Origin: Betaproteobacteria bacterium
GTDB lineage: Bacteria; Pseudomonadota; Gammaproteobacteria; Burkholderiales; Casimicrobiaceae
Length of the DNA stretch: 64,000 nt
Assembly (NCBI GenBank): GCA_016720425.1
Contig: JADKKQ010000008.1
Coordinates: 186,001-250,000, forward strand
Reading direction: 5' to 3'
Position 1 is the first letter of the stretch, and every line of letters begins with the position of its first letter. The position numbers and the translations under genes were made by a program. The notes below the pieces were generated by a model. That model made no database searches and was not told the DNA's origin. It saw only the letters and a program-made list of their open reading frames with translations. This document shows positions 55,827 to 64,000 of the stretch, in pieces.

Positions 55827-58199
55827 CTATTGGCGGAGCGAGCCACCGAACTGCTCGACGACGATGCGCAGCAACTGCGCCATCGCGGCGTCGATCTCGG
55901 GGTCCGTCAAAGTACGTTCAGTATCCTGCATAAGCACCAGAATCGCAAGGCTTTTCATGCCCGGTGAAAGCCCCGTGCCGCGATACACGTCGAACAGCCG
56001 GACCGCTTCCACGCTGGCCACGCGCGCCGCAGCCAGCGCATCGACGACGGCCTGGGCGGCGATGCCTTCGTCGACGACCACCGCGAGGTCGCGGCGAACG
56101 ACCGGCAGGCGCGAGACCGGCTGCGCCGTCGGGAGCGGGATGGCGGTCAGCGGCTCGAGGTCGAGTTCGAACAGCACCGGCGCGTGCGGCAACTCGAACT
56201 GCTTGACCAGGCGCGGATGCAGTTCGCCGATCCAGCCGATCGCCTGCTTCGCCACGCTGACCGTCGCGGCACGACCGGGGTGCAGCGCCGGGTGCTCGCC
56301 GGCCGCGGTGCGCAGCGTCAGCGGCGCGACCAGCGCCTCGAGATCGGCCTTGACGTCGAAGAAGTCGACATTGCGCGCCGGCTGGCCCCATTGTTCCGCG
56401 TGCGCGTCGCCGTATGCGAGACCGCCGATGCGCAGCGGCTGATCGTGGCCGGGCGCGGTGCGCAGGAAACAGCGCCCGACTTCGAAGACGCGGACCCGCT
56501 CGGCACGACGGGCGAGGTTGGTCCGCAGCACTTCGATCAGCCCGCCCGCCAGCGTCGTGCGCATCACGTCGAGGTGGCTGGCGATCGGATTCAACACCCT
56601 GAGCGGCGCTGCCGCGTCCGGGCGGGCGGGGAACAGCGCCGCCTCGACGGCCGACCCGACGAAGCTGAAGGTGATGACCTCCTGCCAGTCCCGCGCCACC
56701 AGCACGCGCTTCAGTGCACTGGCGGTCCGCAGGCGCTCCGGGGCGGGCAGCATGTCCTGCACGTGCACCGCGGGAACCGCGGGAATCGCGTCGTAGCCGT
56801 GCAGGCGCGCCACTTCCTCGACGAAATCCTCCTCGATGGCGAGATCGAAGCGGTAGGACGGTGGGGTCACCATGAGATCGTCGCCGGTCGGCTCGTGGCG
56901 GAGCTGCAGCCGGTCGAACAGCGACGCGATCGCGGCCCGGGGCAGGTCGACGCCCAGCAGGCTGGCGACGCGGGCCGGGCGCACGCGCACGGGAGCGCGC
57001 CCGGGCAGGCGCGCGCAGGCATCATCGATGGGCCCGGCCCGGCCACCGCAACTGGCGAGGATCAGCTCGGTGGCCCGCTCCAGCGCCCGCACGCAGCCGG
57101 CGAAGTCGACGCCGCGCTCGAACCGATGGCCGGCGTCGCTGACGAAACCGAGGCGCCGCGACTTGCCCTGGATCACCGCCGGATTCCAGAACGCCGCTTC
57201 GAGGAAGACCGTGGTCGTCGCGGCGCCGATGCCCGAGTGCTCGCCGCCCATGATGCCGGCGAGACCGAGCGGCTTCATCTCGTCGCAGACCAGCAGCAGG
57301 TCGCGCTCGAGCTTCAGCACCTGGCCGTTGAGCAGCACCAGTTCTTCGTTCTCGGCGGCGAAGCGCACGACGATGTCGCCGTCGAGCAGGCGGTCGTCGT
57401 AGGCGTGCAGCGGCTGCCCGAGCTCCAGCATCACGTAGTTGGTGATGTCGACCACGGCGGAGATCGACCGGATGCCGCTACGCAGCAGGCGCTCCTTCAT
57501 CCAGTCCGGTGTCGGTGCCGACGGGTCGATGCCCTCGATCGTCCGGCTGGTGAAGCGCGGGCAGCCGTCGGCGTCCTCGATGCGGACGCCGCGCCGTGCG
57601 CTGCCGGTGACCGCGACCGCGTTGGCGGGGGGCGCCACCAGCGGCGCGCCGGTGATCGCCGCCACCTCGCGCGCAAGCCCCAGCAGCGACAGGCAGTCCG
57701 CCCGGTTGGGCGTGAGCTTCAGGGTGATCAGCGTGTCGTCGAGCCGCAGCTGCGCACGGAGGTCGGCGCCGACGACCGCGTCGTCGGGCAGGCGCAGCAG
57801 GCCCGACGCATCGTCGTCGATGCCGAGTTCCCTGGCCGAGCAGAGCATGCCGTGCGACACCACGCCGCGCACCGCCGCCTCGCGGATCGCGAGTCCGCCG
57901 GGCAGTGCGGCACCGACGAGCGCGCAGGGGACCTTCATGCCCGCCGCGGCGTTGGGTGCCCCGCAGACGATCTGCAGTGCCGCGCCCGTGCCCGCGTCGA
58001 CGGTGCACACGCGCAGGCGGTCGGCGCCGGGGTGCGCGGCAACCGCGTCGATGCGGGCGACGACCACCCCGGAAAACGGCGGCGCCGCGGGTGCGGCGTC
58101 TTCGACCTCGAGGCCGGCCATCGTCAGCTTGTCGCACAGCGCCGCGGAATCCAGCGGCGGATTCACCATCGTGCGCAGCCAGTGTTCGGAGAATTTCAT
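55827..58199 (-). CDS. pheT: phenylalanyl-tRNA synthetase beta subunit
   Basis: A 790-residue subunit. The N-terminal EMAP/OB domain (residues ~40-150: VVVARIDAVAAHPGADRLRVC, QIVCGAPNAAAGMKVPCAL), B3/B4 editing domain with VDITNYVMLELGQPLHAYD and IMGGEHSG, B5 domain, catalytic-like core (EEVARLHGYDAIP) and a C-terminal ferredoxin-fold anticodon-binding domain (SRLPVVRRDLAVVVDEGI) are all seen. It starts 12 bp after pheS. Confidence 0.96.
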   Translation of the reverse strand: MKFSEHWLRTMVNPPLDSAALCDKLTMAGLEVEDAAPAAPPFSGVVVARIDAVAAHPGADRLRVCTVDAGTGAALQIVCGAPNAAAGMKVPCALVGAALPGGLAIREAAVRGVVSHGMLCSARELGIDDDASGLLRLPDDAVVGADLRAQLRLDDTLITLKLTPNRADCLSLLGLAREVAAITGAPLVAPPANAVAVTGSARRGVRIEDADGCPRFTSRTIEGIDPSAPTPDWMKERLLRSGIRSISAVVDITNYVMLELGQPLHAYDDRLLDGDIVVRFAAENEELVLLNGQVLKLERDLLLVCDEMKPLGLAGIMGGEHSGIGAATTTVFLEAAFWNPAVIQGKSRRLGFVSDAGHRFERGVDFAGCVRALERATELILASCGGRAGPIDDACARLPGRAPVRVRPARVASLLGVDLPRAAIASLFDRLQLRHEPTGDDLMVTPPSYRFDLAIEEDFVEEVARLHGYDAIPAVPAVHVQDMLPAPERLRTASALKRVLVARDWQEVITFSFVGSAVEAALFPARPDAAAPLRVLNPIASHLDVMRTTLAGGLIEVLRTNLARRAERVRVFEVGRCFLRTAPGHDQPLRIGGLAYGDAHAEQWGQPARNVDFFDVKADLEALVAPLTLRTAAGEHPALHPGRAATVSVAKQAIGWIGELHPRLVKQFELPHAPVLFELDLEPLTAIPLPTAQPVSRLPVVRRDLAVVVDEGIAAQAVVDALAAARVASVEAVRLFDVYRGTGLSPGMKSLAILVLMQDTERTLTDPEIDAAMAQLLRIVVEQFGGSLRQ

Positions 58200-58211
58200 G
58201 GCGGCCGGACC

Positions 58212-59195
58212 TTAGGCGAACTGGCGCAGGAATTTGAGGTCGTTCTCGTAGAACAGCCGGAGGTCGTTGACGCCGTAGCGCAGCATCGTCAGACGATCCG
58301 GGCCCATGCCGAAGGCGAAGCCCTGGTAGCGCTCGGGGTCGATGCCGACGGCGGAGAGAACGTTCGGATGCACCTGGCCGGAGCCGGCGATCTCCAGCCA
58401 CCCATCGCCGAAGCTCATGTCGACCTCCGCCGACGGTTCGGTGAACGGAAAGAACGATGGGCGGAAGCGGACCTCGAGGTCGTCGCGCTCGAAGAAGTTG
58501 CGCAGGAACTCGGTGAACACGCCCTTCAGGTCGGCGAAGGAGACGTCCTCGGCGATCCACAGGCCTTCGACCTGATGGAACATCGGCGAGTGCGTCGCAT
58601 CGCTGTCCACACGGTACACGCGCCCCGGCGCGATGATCTTGATCGGCGGCGCGTGTGTTTCCATGTAGCGCACCTGGATCGGCGAGGTGTGCGTGCGCAG
58701 CACGTTGCCGCCCTCGACGTAGAAGGTGTCGTGCATCGAACGCGCCGGATGGTTCTCCGGCGTGTTGAGCGCGGTGAAGTTGTGGAAGTCGTCCTCGATC
58801 TCGGGGCCGTCCGCGACTTCGAAGCCGAGCGAGCGGAAGAGGGCTTCCATGCGCTCCAGCGTGCGGGTGATCGGATGCAGGCCGCCGGTGCCGAGTCCGC
58901 GCCCGGGCAGCGACACGTCCAGCGACTCCGCGGCGAGCTGCGCCGCGAGCCGCGCGTCGGCCAGCGCCGCGCGCCGCGCGTTCAGCGCGCTCTCGAGCGT
59001 CAGCTTGGCCTCGTTGATCGCGCTGCCGGCCGCGGGCCGCGCGGCCGCCGGCAGCTTGCCCAGCGTCTTCAGCAGCTCGGTGAGCGCACCCGCCTTGCCG
59101 AGGTAGCGGGCCTTGCTGTTCTCGAGCGTCGCCGGGTCGGGCGCGGCGGCGAATTCGGACAGGGCGGTGGCGATGATGCGGTCGAGTTCTTCCAT
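58212..59195 (-). CDS. pheS: phenylalanyl-tRNA synthetase alpha subunit
   Basis: A 327-residue class II synthetase subunit: N-terminal coiled coil (LENSKARYLGKAGALTELLK), motif 2 region TSPIQVRYMETHAPPIKIIAPGRVYR, DATHSPMFHQVEGLWI, the Phe-binding FRPSFFPFTEPSAEVD and motif 3 GFAFGMGPDRLTMLRYGV. The ATG at 59195 gives the normal N-terminus. An intrinsic terminator lies between rplT and this gene, so readthrough or a promoter within the 85-bp gap must supply pheST. Confidence 0.96.
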   Translation of the reverse strand: MEELDRIIATALSEFAAAPDPATLENSKARYLGKAGALTELLKTLGKLPAAARPAAGSAINEAKLTLESALNARRAALADARLAAQLAAESLDVSLPGRGLGTGGLHPITRTLERMEALFRSLGFEVADGPEIEDDFHNFTALNTPENHPARSMHDTFYVEGGNVLRTHTSPIQVRYMETHAPPIKIIAPGRVYRVDSDATHSPMFHQVEGLWIAEDVSFADLKGVFTEFLRNFFERDDLEVRFRPSFFPFTEPSAEVDMSFGDGWLEIAGSGQVHPNVLSAVGIDPERYQGFAFGMGPDRLTMLRYGVNDLRLFYENDLKFLRQFA

Positions 59196-59232
59196 CGGGA
59201 TTCCTGATTGCTCGCGGCGTTGCGGCGGAAGC

Positions 59233-59262
59233 AAAAAAAAAGGGAGGCGGGTCGCGCCTCCC
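59233..59262 (-). terminator. intrinsic terminator between rplT and pheS
   Basis: On the minus strand GGGAGGCG/CGCCTCCC forms an 8-bp stem (59262-59242) followed by nine T (59241-59233). It lies 19 bp after the rplT stop and 38 bp before the pheS start. No Phe-rich leader peptide fits in the gap, so it is not a pheL-type attenuator. Confidence 0.8.
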
Positions 59263-59280
59263 TCGATTCCTGCGGCTCGC

Positions 59281-59637
59281 TCAGGCCAGAGAGGCTTTGG
59301 CCTGCTCCGCGATCTTTCCGAACGCCGCCTTGTCGTAGACGGCAAGGTCGGCGAGGACCTTGCGGTCGATGTCGATCGAGGCCTTCTTGAGACCGTTCAT
59401 GAATGCGCTGTAGGTCATCCCGAGCTCGCGGGCCGCGGCGTTGATCCGCGCGATCCAGAGCGCGCGGAACTCGCGCTTCTTGACCCGGCGGTCGCGGTAC
59501 GCGTACTGGCCGGCCTTCATCACCGCTTCCTTCGCGATGCGGTAGACCGAATTGCGGCGGCCGCGGAAACCCTTGGCCTGGTCGAGAACCTTCTTGTGCC
59601 GCGCCCGGGCGGTTACCCCACGTTTGACTCTTGGCAT
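59281..59637 (-). CDS. rplT: ribosomal protein bL20
   Basis: A 118-residue, very basic protein: MPRVKRGVTARARHKKVL, AKGFRGRRNSVYRIAKEAVMKA, YAYRDRRVKKREFRALWIARINAA and SAFMNGLKKASIDIDRKVLADLA. Normal length and operon position. L20 represses its own operon in enterics. Confidence 0.98.
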   Translation of the reverse strand: MPRVKRGVTARARHKKVLDQAKGFRGRRNSVYRIAKEAVMKAGQYAYRDRRVKKREFRALWIARINAAARELGMTYSAFMNGLKKASIDIDRKVLADLAVYDKAAFGKIAEQAKASLA

Positions 59638-59649
59638 GGTCGGCTCCCG

Positions 59650-59847
59650 TTACGCGTACGGCATCATGGCTTTCACCGCGTCCGCATTGGTGCTGTGGAC
59701 GCCGGTGGTGCCGCGAAGATGACGCTTGTTCTTGGTCGTCTTCTTGGTGAGGATGTGGCGCTTGAACGCCTGCGCGCGCTTGACGCTGCCGCTCCCGCGC
59801 ACGCGGAAGCGCTTCTTGGCGCTGCTCTTCGTCTTCATCTTGGGCAT
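59650..59847 (-). CDS. rpmI: ribosomal protein bL35
   Basis: A 65-residue basic protein with the family start MPKMKTKSSAKKRFRVRGSG and HILTKKTTKNKRHLRG. It lies between infC (10 bp) and rplT (12 bp). Confidence 0.98.
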   Translation of the reverse strand: MPKMKTKSSAKKRFRVRGSGSVKRAQAFKRHILTKKTTKNKRHLRGTTGVHSTNADAVKAMMPYA

Positions 59848-59857
59848 GACTGCTCCC

Positions 59858-60457
59858 TTATTTGCTGCCCACGGCGGTGCTCTCCGGCGGAGAGACTTTG
59901 CTACCGGCTTCGGGCTTGGTCGGGTGATGTACCTTCGGTGCCACCTTCTTCGGGGCCAGCAGCATCACCATCTGCCGACCCTCGAGCCGCGGCCACGACT
60001 CGACGACGCAGTGCGTCTCGAGATCGCTGCGGATGCGTTCCAGCAGGCGCACACCGAACTCCTGGTGCGCCATTTCGCGCCCGCGGAAACGCAGCGTGAT
60101 CTTGGCCTTGTCGCCCTCGCCGAGGAACCGGATCAGGTTCCGCAGCTTGATCTGATAGTCGCCTTCGTCGGTGCCGGGCCGGAATTTCACTTCCTTGACC
60201 TGGATCTGCTTCAGCTTGAGCTTTGCCTCGTGCTGCTTCTTGGCCTCACGGTACTTGAACTTGCCGTAATCCATGATCCGGCATACCGGGGGCTTGGCCG
60301 TCGGCGCGATCTCGACCAGATCGAGTTCGGCCGCTTCGGCGCGGGCCACGGCATCCGCAAGCGGGACGATGCCAAGCTGCTCGCCTTCCTCACCAACCAG
60401 ACGGATCTCAGTGGCATTGATTTCGCCGTTGATCCGCGGTGCTTTTTCCTGGGCTAT
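59858..60457 (-). CDS. infC: translation initiation factor IF-3, apparent AUA start
   Basis: IF-3 prevents premature 50S joining and proofreads the start codon. The N-domain (RINGEINATEIRLVGEEGEQ, LGIVPLADAVARAEAAELDLVEIAP) and C-domain (VCRIMDYGKFKYREAKKQ, KEVKFRPGTDEGDYQIKLRN, HQEFGVRLLERI) are complete. No ATG, GTG or TTG lies in frame before the conserved N-domain; a TGA is in frame 18 nt upstream. The only position with a ribosome site is ATA at 60457, with GGAG 8 nt before it. Non-canonical infC starts (AUU in E. coli) allow IF-3 to repress itself, so AUA fits. It gives 199 residues. Confidence 0.93.
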   Translation of the reverse strand: MAQEKAPRINGEINATEIRLVGEEGEQLGIVPLADAVARAEAAELDLVEIAPTAKPPVCRIMDYGKFKYREAKKQHEAKLKLKQIQVKEVKFRPGTDEGDYQIKLRNLIRFLGEGDKAKITLRFRGREMAHQEFGVRLLERIRSDLETHCVVESWPRLEGRQMVMLLAPKKVAPKVHHPTKPEAGSKVSPPESTAVGSK

Positions 60458-60530
60458 TGTGAAATCTCCGTGTCATCAAAAAAACAAACCGTACCGCCCG
60501 CTGCGCGCCGGGGCTGACTCCGACTGGGTG

Positions 60531-62438
60531 TCAGCGGCGCGACGCAACCTCCTCGCGGAGGCGCTCGAGCAGGGACGCCAAGGGCATCGCCCCCAGGTCC
60601 TCGCCGCTGCGGGTGCGCACGGCCACCTGTCCAGCCTGCATTTCCTTGTCGCCGACGATCAACTGATACGGCAACTTTTGCAGGCTATGTTCGCGAATTT
60701 TATAGGTTATTTTCTCGTTGCGCAAATCGACCAGCACCCGGAACCCGGCGCCGCGCAGCGCCGCCTCCAGCTCCCGGGCGTAGGCCGCCTGGCGATCGGT
60801 GATGTTCAGGACGACCGCCTGCACCGGCGCGAGCCACAGCGGCAGCGCCCCGGCGTGGTTCTCGATCAGGATGCCGATGAAGCGCTCCAGCGAGCCGACG
60901 ATGGCGCGGTGCAGCATCACCGGCGTCCTGCGGGTGTTGTCCTCGGCGACGTACTCGGCCCCGAGGCGGCCGGGCATCTGGAAGTCGACCTGCATGGTGC
61001 CGCACTGCCACGAGCGACCGATCGAGTCCTTGAGGTGGTACTCGATCTTCGGGCCGTAGAACGCGCCTTCGCCGGGCAGTTCCACCCACTCGGCGCCGCA
61101 GGCGGTGAGCGCCGCCCGCAAGTCGTCTTCCGCGGTGTCCCACTGGGCGTCCGTGCCGAGGCGCTTGTCCGGGCGCAGCGCCAGCTTGATGGCGATCTCG
61201 GTGAAGCCGAAGTCGCGGTAGACGTCGAGCGAAAGCTGGTTGAACGCCTTGCATTCGTCCTGGACCTGGTCCTCGCTGCAGAAGATGTGGCCGTCGTCCT
61301 GGGTGAAGGCGCGCACGCGCATGATGCCGTGCAGCGCGCCCGAGGGCTCGTTGCGGTGGCAGGCGCCGAACTCGCCGTAGCGCAGCGGCAGTTCGCGATA
61401 GCTGCGCAGGTCGGCGTTGAAGATCTGCACGTGGCCGGGACAGTTCATCGGCTTGATCGCGAAGTCGCGCTTCTCCGACTCGGTCGTGAACATCTGCTCC
61501 TTGTAGTTCTCCCAATGGCCGGACTTCTCCCACAGCGTGCGATCCAGGATCTGCGGGCACCTGACCTCCTGGTACCCGTTGTCCCGGTACACCTGCCGCA
61601 TGTACTGCTCGACTTCCTGCCACAGCGACCAGCCCTTGGGGTGCCAGAAGATCATCCCCGGGGCTTCGTCCTGCAGGTGAAAGAGGTCGAGCTGGCGCCC
61701 GAGGCGGCGGTGGTCGCGCTTCTCGGCTTCCTCGATGCGGGTGAGATAGGCGTCGAGGTCCTCCTTCCGGGTCCACGCGGTGCCGTAGATCCGCTGCAGC
61801 ATCTCGTTGCGCGAGTCGCCGCGCCAGTAGGCGCCGGCCAGCTTCATCAGCTTGAACACCTTGAGCTTGCCGGTGGAGGGCACGTGCGGCCCGCGGCAGA
61901 GATCGGTGAAGCGACCTTCGGCGTACAGCGAGATGTCCTCGTTCGACGGGATCGAGGCGATGAGCTCGGCCTTGTAGTGCTCGCCCAGGCCCTTGAAGTA
62001 CGCGACCGCGTCGTCGCGCGGCATCAGGCTGCGGACGACCGCCTCGTCCTTCTTCGCGAGGTCGGCCATCTTGCGTTCGATCGCGGCGAGGTCGTCCGGC
62101 GTGAACGGGCGCTTGTAGGCGAAATCGTAGTAGAACCCGTCCTCGATCACCGGCCCGATGGTCACCTGCGCGTCGGGGAAGAGTTCCTTGACCGCGTAGG
62201 CGAGCAGGTGCGCGGTCGAGTGGCGGATGATCTCGAGTCCCTCGGGGTCCTTGTCGGTGACGATCGCGACGTCGGCGTCGGCGGTCAGCAGGTGCGAGGT
62301 GTCGACGAGCTTGCCGTCGACCTTCCCGGCCAGGGCGGCCTTGGCCAGCCCCGGACCGATCGCGGACGCGACCTGGGCGACGGTGACCGGGGCGTCGAAC
62401 GACTTGACGGCACCGTCGGGTAAGCGGATGGCAGGCAT
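60531..62438 (-). CDS. thrS: threonyl-tRNA synthetase
   Basis: A 635-residue class II synthetase: N-terminal TGS domain (residues 1-62), the SAD editing domain with HSTAHLLAYAVKELFPDAQ and TDLCRGPHVPSTG, catalytic core with GMIFWHPKGWSLWQEVEQYMR, KPMNCPGHVQIF, RYGEFGACHRNEPSGALHG and RAFTQDDGHIFCSEDQV, and a C-terminal anticodon-binding domain (LVDLRNEKITYKIREHSLQKLPYQLIVGDKE). Two His residues and Cys bind zinc in the core. It is first in the translation operon. Confidence 0.97.
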   Translation of the reverse strand: MPAIRLPDGAVKSFDAPVTVAQVASAIGPGLAKAALAGKVDGKLVDTSHLLTADADVAIVTDKDPEGLEIIRHSTAHLLAYAVKELFPDAQVTIGPVIEDGFYYDFAYKRPFTPDDLAAIERKMADLAKKDEAVVRSLMPRDDAVAYFKGLGEHYKAELIASIPSNEDISLYAEGRFTDLCRGPHVPSTGKLKVFKLMKLAGAYWRGDSRNEMLQRIYGTAWTRKEDLDAYLTRIEEAEKRDHRRLGRQLDLFHLQDEAPGMIFWHPKGWSLWQEVEQYMRQVYRDNGYQEVRCPQILDRTLWEKSGHWENYKEQMFTTESEKRDFAIKPMNCPGHVQIFNADLRSYRELPLRYGEFGACHRNEPSGALHGIMRVRAFTQDDGHIFCSEDQVQDECKAFNQLSLDVYRDFGFTEIAIKLALRPDKRLGTDAQWDTAEDDLRAALTACGAEWVELPGEGAFYGPKIEYHLKDSIGRSWQCGTMQVDFQMPGRLGAEYVAEDNTRRTPVMLHRAIVGSLERFIGILIENHAGALPLWLAPVQAVVLNITDRQAAYARELEAALRGAGFRVLVDLRNEKITYKIREHSLQKLPYQLIVGDKEMQAGQVAVRTRSGEDLGAMPLASLLERLREEVASRR

Positions 62439-62456
62439 GGCAGTCTCCGGAAGGCG

Positions 62457-62482
62457 AAAAAAAAGTGCGGACGAGCCGCACT
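62457..62482 (-). terminator. intrinsic terminator between tRNA-Val and thrS
   Basis: On the minus strand AGTGCGG/CCGCACT (62482-62464) is followed by eight T (62464-62457), 18 bp before the thrS start. It could end the tRNA-Val transcript or act as an attenuator in the thrS leader. Confidence 0.75.
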
Positions 62483-62634
62483 GTTTCGAACACGTGGCGT
62501 GCGAACTCGCGTCGGTCTAGAGGGCCTCGCTGCGCGTTCGCGGTGTCATAACCGGATCCTTCCTGATTGCCGCTGTCGTTTCGACCTGCCTTGGAAAGCC
62601 GCAGCCGTCCGGGCAGTCGTGTGGCCGAATGTCC

Positions 62635-62711
62635 TGGTAGGCGCGATTGGACTCGAACCAACGACCCCCACCATGTCAAGGTGGTGCTCTAACCAGCTGA
62701 GCTACGCGCCT
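62635..62711 (-). tRNA. tRNA-Val (GAC)
   Basis: Minus-strand cloverleaf of 77 nt: acceptor AGGCGCG/CGCGCCT, D-stem GCTC/GAGC, anticodon stem CCACC/GGTGG with loop TTGACAT (anticodon GAC), T-arm GTTGG TTCGAGT CCAAT, encoded CCA. Confidence 0.95.
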
Positions 62712-62860
62712 GCAAAGAACGTGCAATTCTAGCCGAAGGCGGAAGGTGGATCAATACTCTCCCTCCACGCTCATCGCCATGGACATCGCCAGCGTGCGCC
62801 GGAGGCGTGGTCCGGATCTTGCCTCGTCCAGTCGCGCACCCCACTGCCAACGCGAAGCCC

Positions 62861-64000
62861 ATGGAACTCAGACTCGTCGCGATCGAAACCGATTCCAGCA
62901 CGCCAACGACCAAGGCCGCCGATGGCCGCGCCGCCGTCGAAAGTGCCGCAATTGAGCCGCCGCCGGCGCCCGCCGATCGCTTCCTGGCCAAAGCGACATG
63001 CGAGTACGAAGCCGGGCAGGTCGAACAACCGCTGTGGATGCACGCGGCGACACAGGCCGGCGGCGACGACGCGGCGGTCCTCGCCGGGTATCTGCGCGCC
63101 CGGGCGACCGCTCTGCGTCTTGCCGAGCGCCGGGCGCGTGATTCTTCATCCGGTCGACGCTCGCGCAGGGCGCCGCCGGTGGAGGCCGATGCCGGCGCAT
63201 CGGTGACCGACGCGTGCGCCGCGTCCCTGGACGGCGGCCGCCAGCAAGCCCGCCGGTCGGCGCGGTTGCGGCGATGGTGGCCCGCGGCGGCGGCACTCGC
63301 CATCGCGGGGGTGGTGGGTTGGACATTCATCGCCCGCGGTGCGGACGACACCGGTGCGCGCACCGCAGGCGCCAGCATGACCACCCCTGCGGCCGGCACC
63401 GCGGCGCGAGCTCCGGCTGGAGTCGGGCAACCGGCGTCTGCGCCGGCGGCGGCTCCGACGGACGCAGCCGCGCAGCGCGCCGAGCGCGAGTCCAAGGTGC
63501 AGGAATTGATCGCCGCGGGCAACTGGAACGTGCTCGTGCTCCACGCCGCCGAATGGACCCGCAAGGAGCCGGCCAACGCGGAAGCGTGGATGCACCTCAG
63601 CGTCGGCTACGCCAACCTGCGGCAGAACGAGGATGCGCTGGCCGCCGCCGAAAGGGCGACGCAGCTTGCGCCGGCGGAGCGCGAACTGTGGAAAAACCTG
63701 GGCCGGGCCGGGCTGGCGGCGGGTCGGCCGGAGGCGGCATTGCACGCCTACCAACAGGCCGTGGCGCGCGACGAGCACGATGCCGCGAGCCTCACGCTGG
63801 TGGGGAAGCTGAGCGCCGAACTCGCCCTGCTGCCGCAGGCGAAACTCGCCTACGACCGTGCGTTGACCGTCAGTCCGGGCGATCCGGATGCGCGCTGCGG
63901 ACAGGCGCAGGTCGCGCAGAAGCAGGGCCGCGGCAAGGAAGCCGAGGCGATCGTCAGGGACCTGCGCCGCGGCGGGAGCGAGTGCAGCCTTGCCGACTCG
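62861..64000 (+). CDS. membrane-anchored TPR protein (3' end outside the window)
   Basis: From the ATG at 62861 the frame stays open for 380 codons to the window edge, so the gene is incomplete. Residues 1-145 are a hydrophilic, Ala-rich cytoplasmic part. One transmembrane helix follows (WWPAAAALAIAGVVGWTFIA, residues ~139-158), then an Ala/Pro-rich linker and, from about residue 208, tandem TPR-like helical pairs (ANAEAWMHLSVGYANLRQNE, LWKNLGRAGLAAGRPEAALH, LVGKLSAELALLPQAKLAYD). TPR repeats mediate protein contacts. No stronger family assignment is possible. The ribosome site is weak (CGAAG), so the start is uncertain. Confidence 0.65.
   Translation, partial: MELRLVAIETDSSTPTTKAADGRAAVESAAIEPPPAPADRFLAKATCEYEAGQVEQPLWMHAATQAGGDDAAVLAGYLRARATALRLAERRARDSSSGRRSRRAPPVEADAGASVTDACAASLDGGRQQARRSARLRRWWPAAAALAIAGVVGWTFIARGADDTGARTAGASMTTPAAGTAARAPAGVGQPASAPAAAPTDAAAQRAERESKVQELIAAGNWNVLVLHAAEWTRKEPANAEAWMHLSVGYANLRQNEDALAAAERATQLAPAERELWKNLGRAGLAAGRPEAALHAYQQAVARDEHDAASLTLVGKLSAELALLPQAKLAYDRALTVSPGDPDARCGQAQVAQKQGRGKEAEAIVRDLRRGGSECSLADS

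Noticed and set aside
59196..59280. pheL-type attenuator upstream of pheS
   Set aside because: The hairpin and T run are genuine, but no Phe-rich leader peptide fits between rplT and the hairpin.

Overview
The window reads as chromosomal DNA of a GC-rich betaproteobacterium, probably Burkholderiales-like. The basis is class I PHA synthase plus PhaM, a BCAM0308-family protein, the order thrS-infC-rpmI-rplT-pheST-ihfA-merR-tRNA-Pro, RpfF/RpfC/RpfG-type signalling and very strong G/C third-position bias. No rRNA, CRISPR array, integrase or transposase gene was seen. Taxonomy is inferred from gene content only.

Left part (1-24.7 kb, clean reading frames): the end of a 2-oxoacid:ferredoxin oxidoreductase beta subunit, uraH, an SRAP/YedK protein, an EcsC-like protein, a CopD-like membrane protein, molybdenum cofactor genes (mobB, moaD, moaE), a small outer-membrane barrel, a sugar-acid catabolic operon (dgoK-dgoA-KDPG aldolase-KDG kinase-SDR) behind a GntR-type operator, phaC, cfa, a BCAM0308 protein and crcB around a perfect FNR/Anr box, a quinone reductase, and aspA with a Dcu C4-dicarboxylate carrier behind a second FNR-type box. 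Then come nnr, a LysR regulator and a complete gltIJKL-type amino-acid ABC operon.

Middle part (24.8-46.3 kb): purL (one frameshift, damaged 3' end with long G runs), a gamma-carbonic-anhydrase-like protein, gamma-glutamyltransferase, tctB-tctA, a parvulin, bolA, yciB, ampD and the PilS/PilR two-component pair. From about 38.4 to 46.1 kb nearly every gene (pilS, a PP0621-type protein, a glycolate-oxidase-like FAD enzyme, a PEBP protein, an M61 peptidase, a DUF599 protein, aat, bpt) carries one or more frameshifts. This looks like poor sequence quality rather than gene decay. tRNA-Arg(CCU) lies here.

The most interesting part is 46.1-54.8 kb. An AT-richer, frame-clean block of about 6.7 kb carries an RpfF-like crotonase (DSF synthase family) translationally coupled to a complete ketosynthase, followed by a stand-alone acyl carrier protein. 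On the opposite strand are an unknown 79-residue protein and an RpfC-like hybrid sensor kinase with REC and HPt domains. Directly beyond, back in GC-rich DNA, are an alpha/beta hydrolase and an RpfG-like REC/HD-GYP regulator. Together they form a plausible diffusible fatty-acid quorum-sensing module with its own chain-elongation parts. Both composition boundaries fall inside genes (bpt and the hydrolase), so either recent recombination or chimeric assembly is possible.

Right part (54.9-64 kb): the translation operon on the minus strand (thrS, infC with an apparent AUA start, rpmI, rplT, terminator, pheS, pheT, ihfA, merR, tRNA-Pro, terminator), preceded by tRNA-Val(GAC). A plus-strand TPR protein runs off the window end. 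A two-copy MITE-like palindromic element (5.0 and 31.3 kb) and TATAAT boxes lying 6-8 nt before start codons are further recurrent features.
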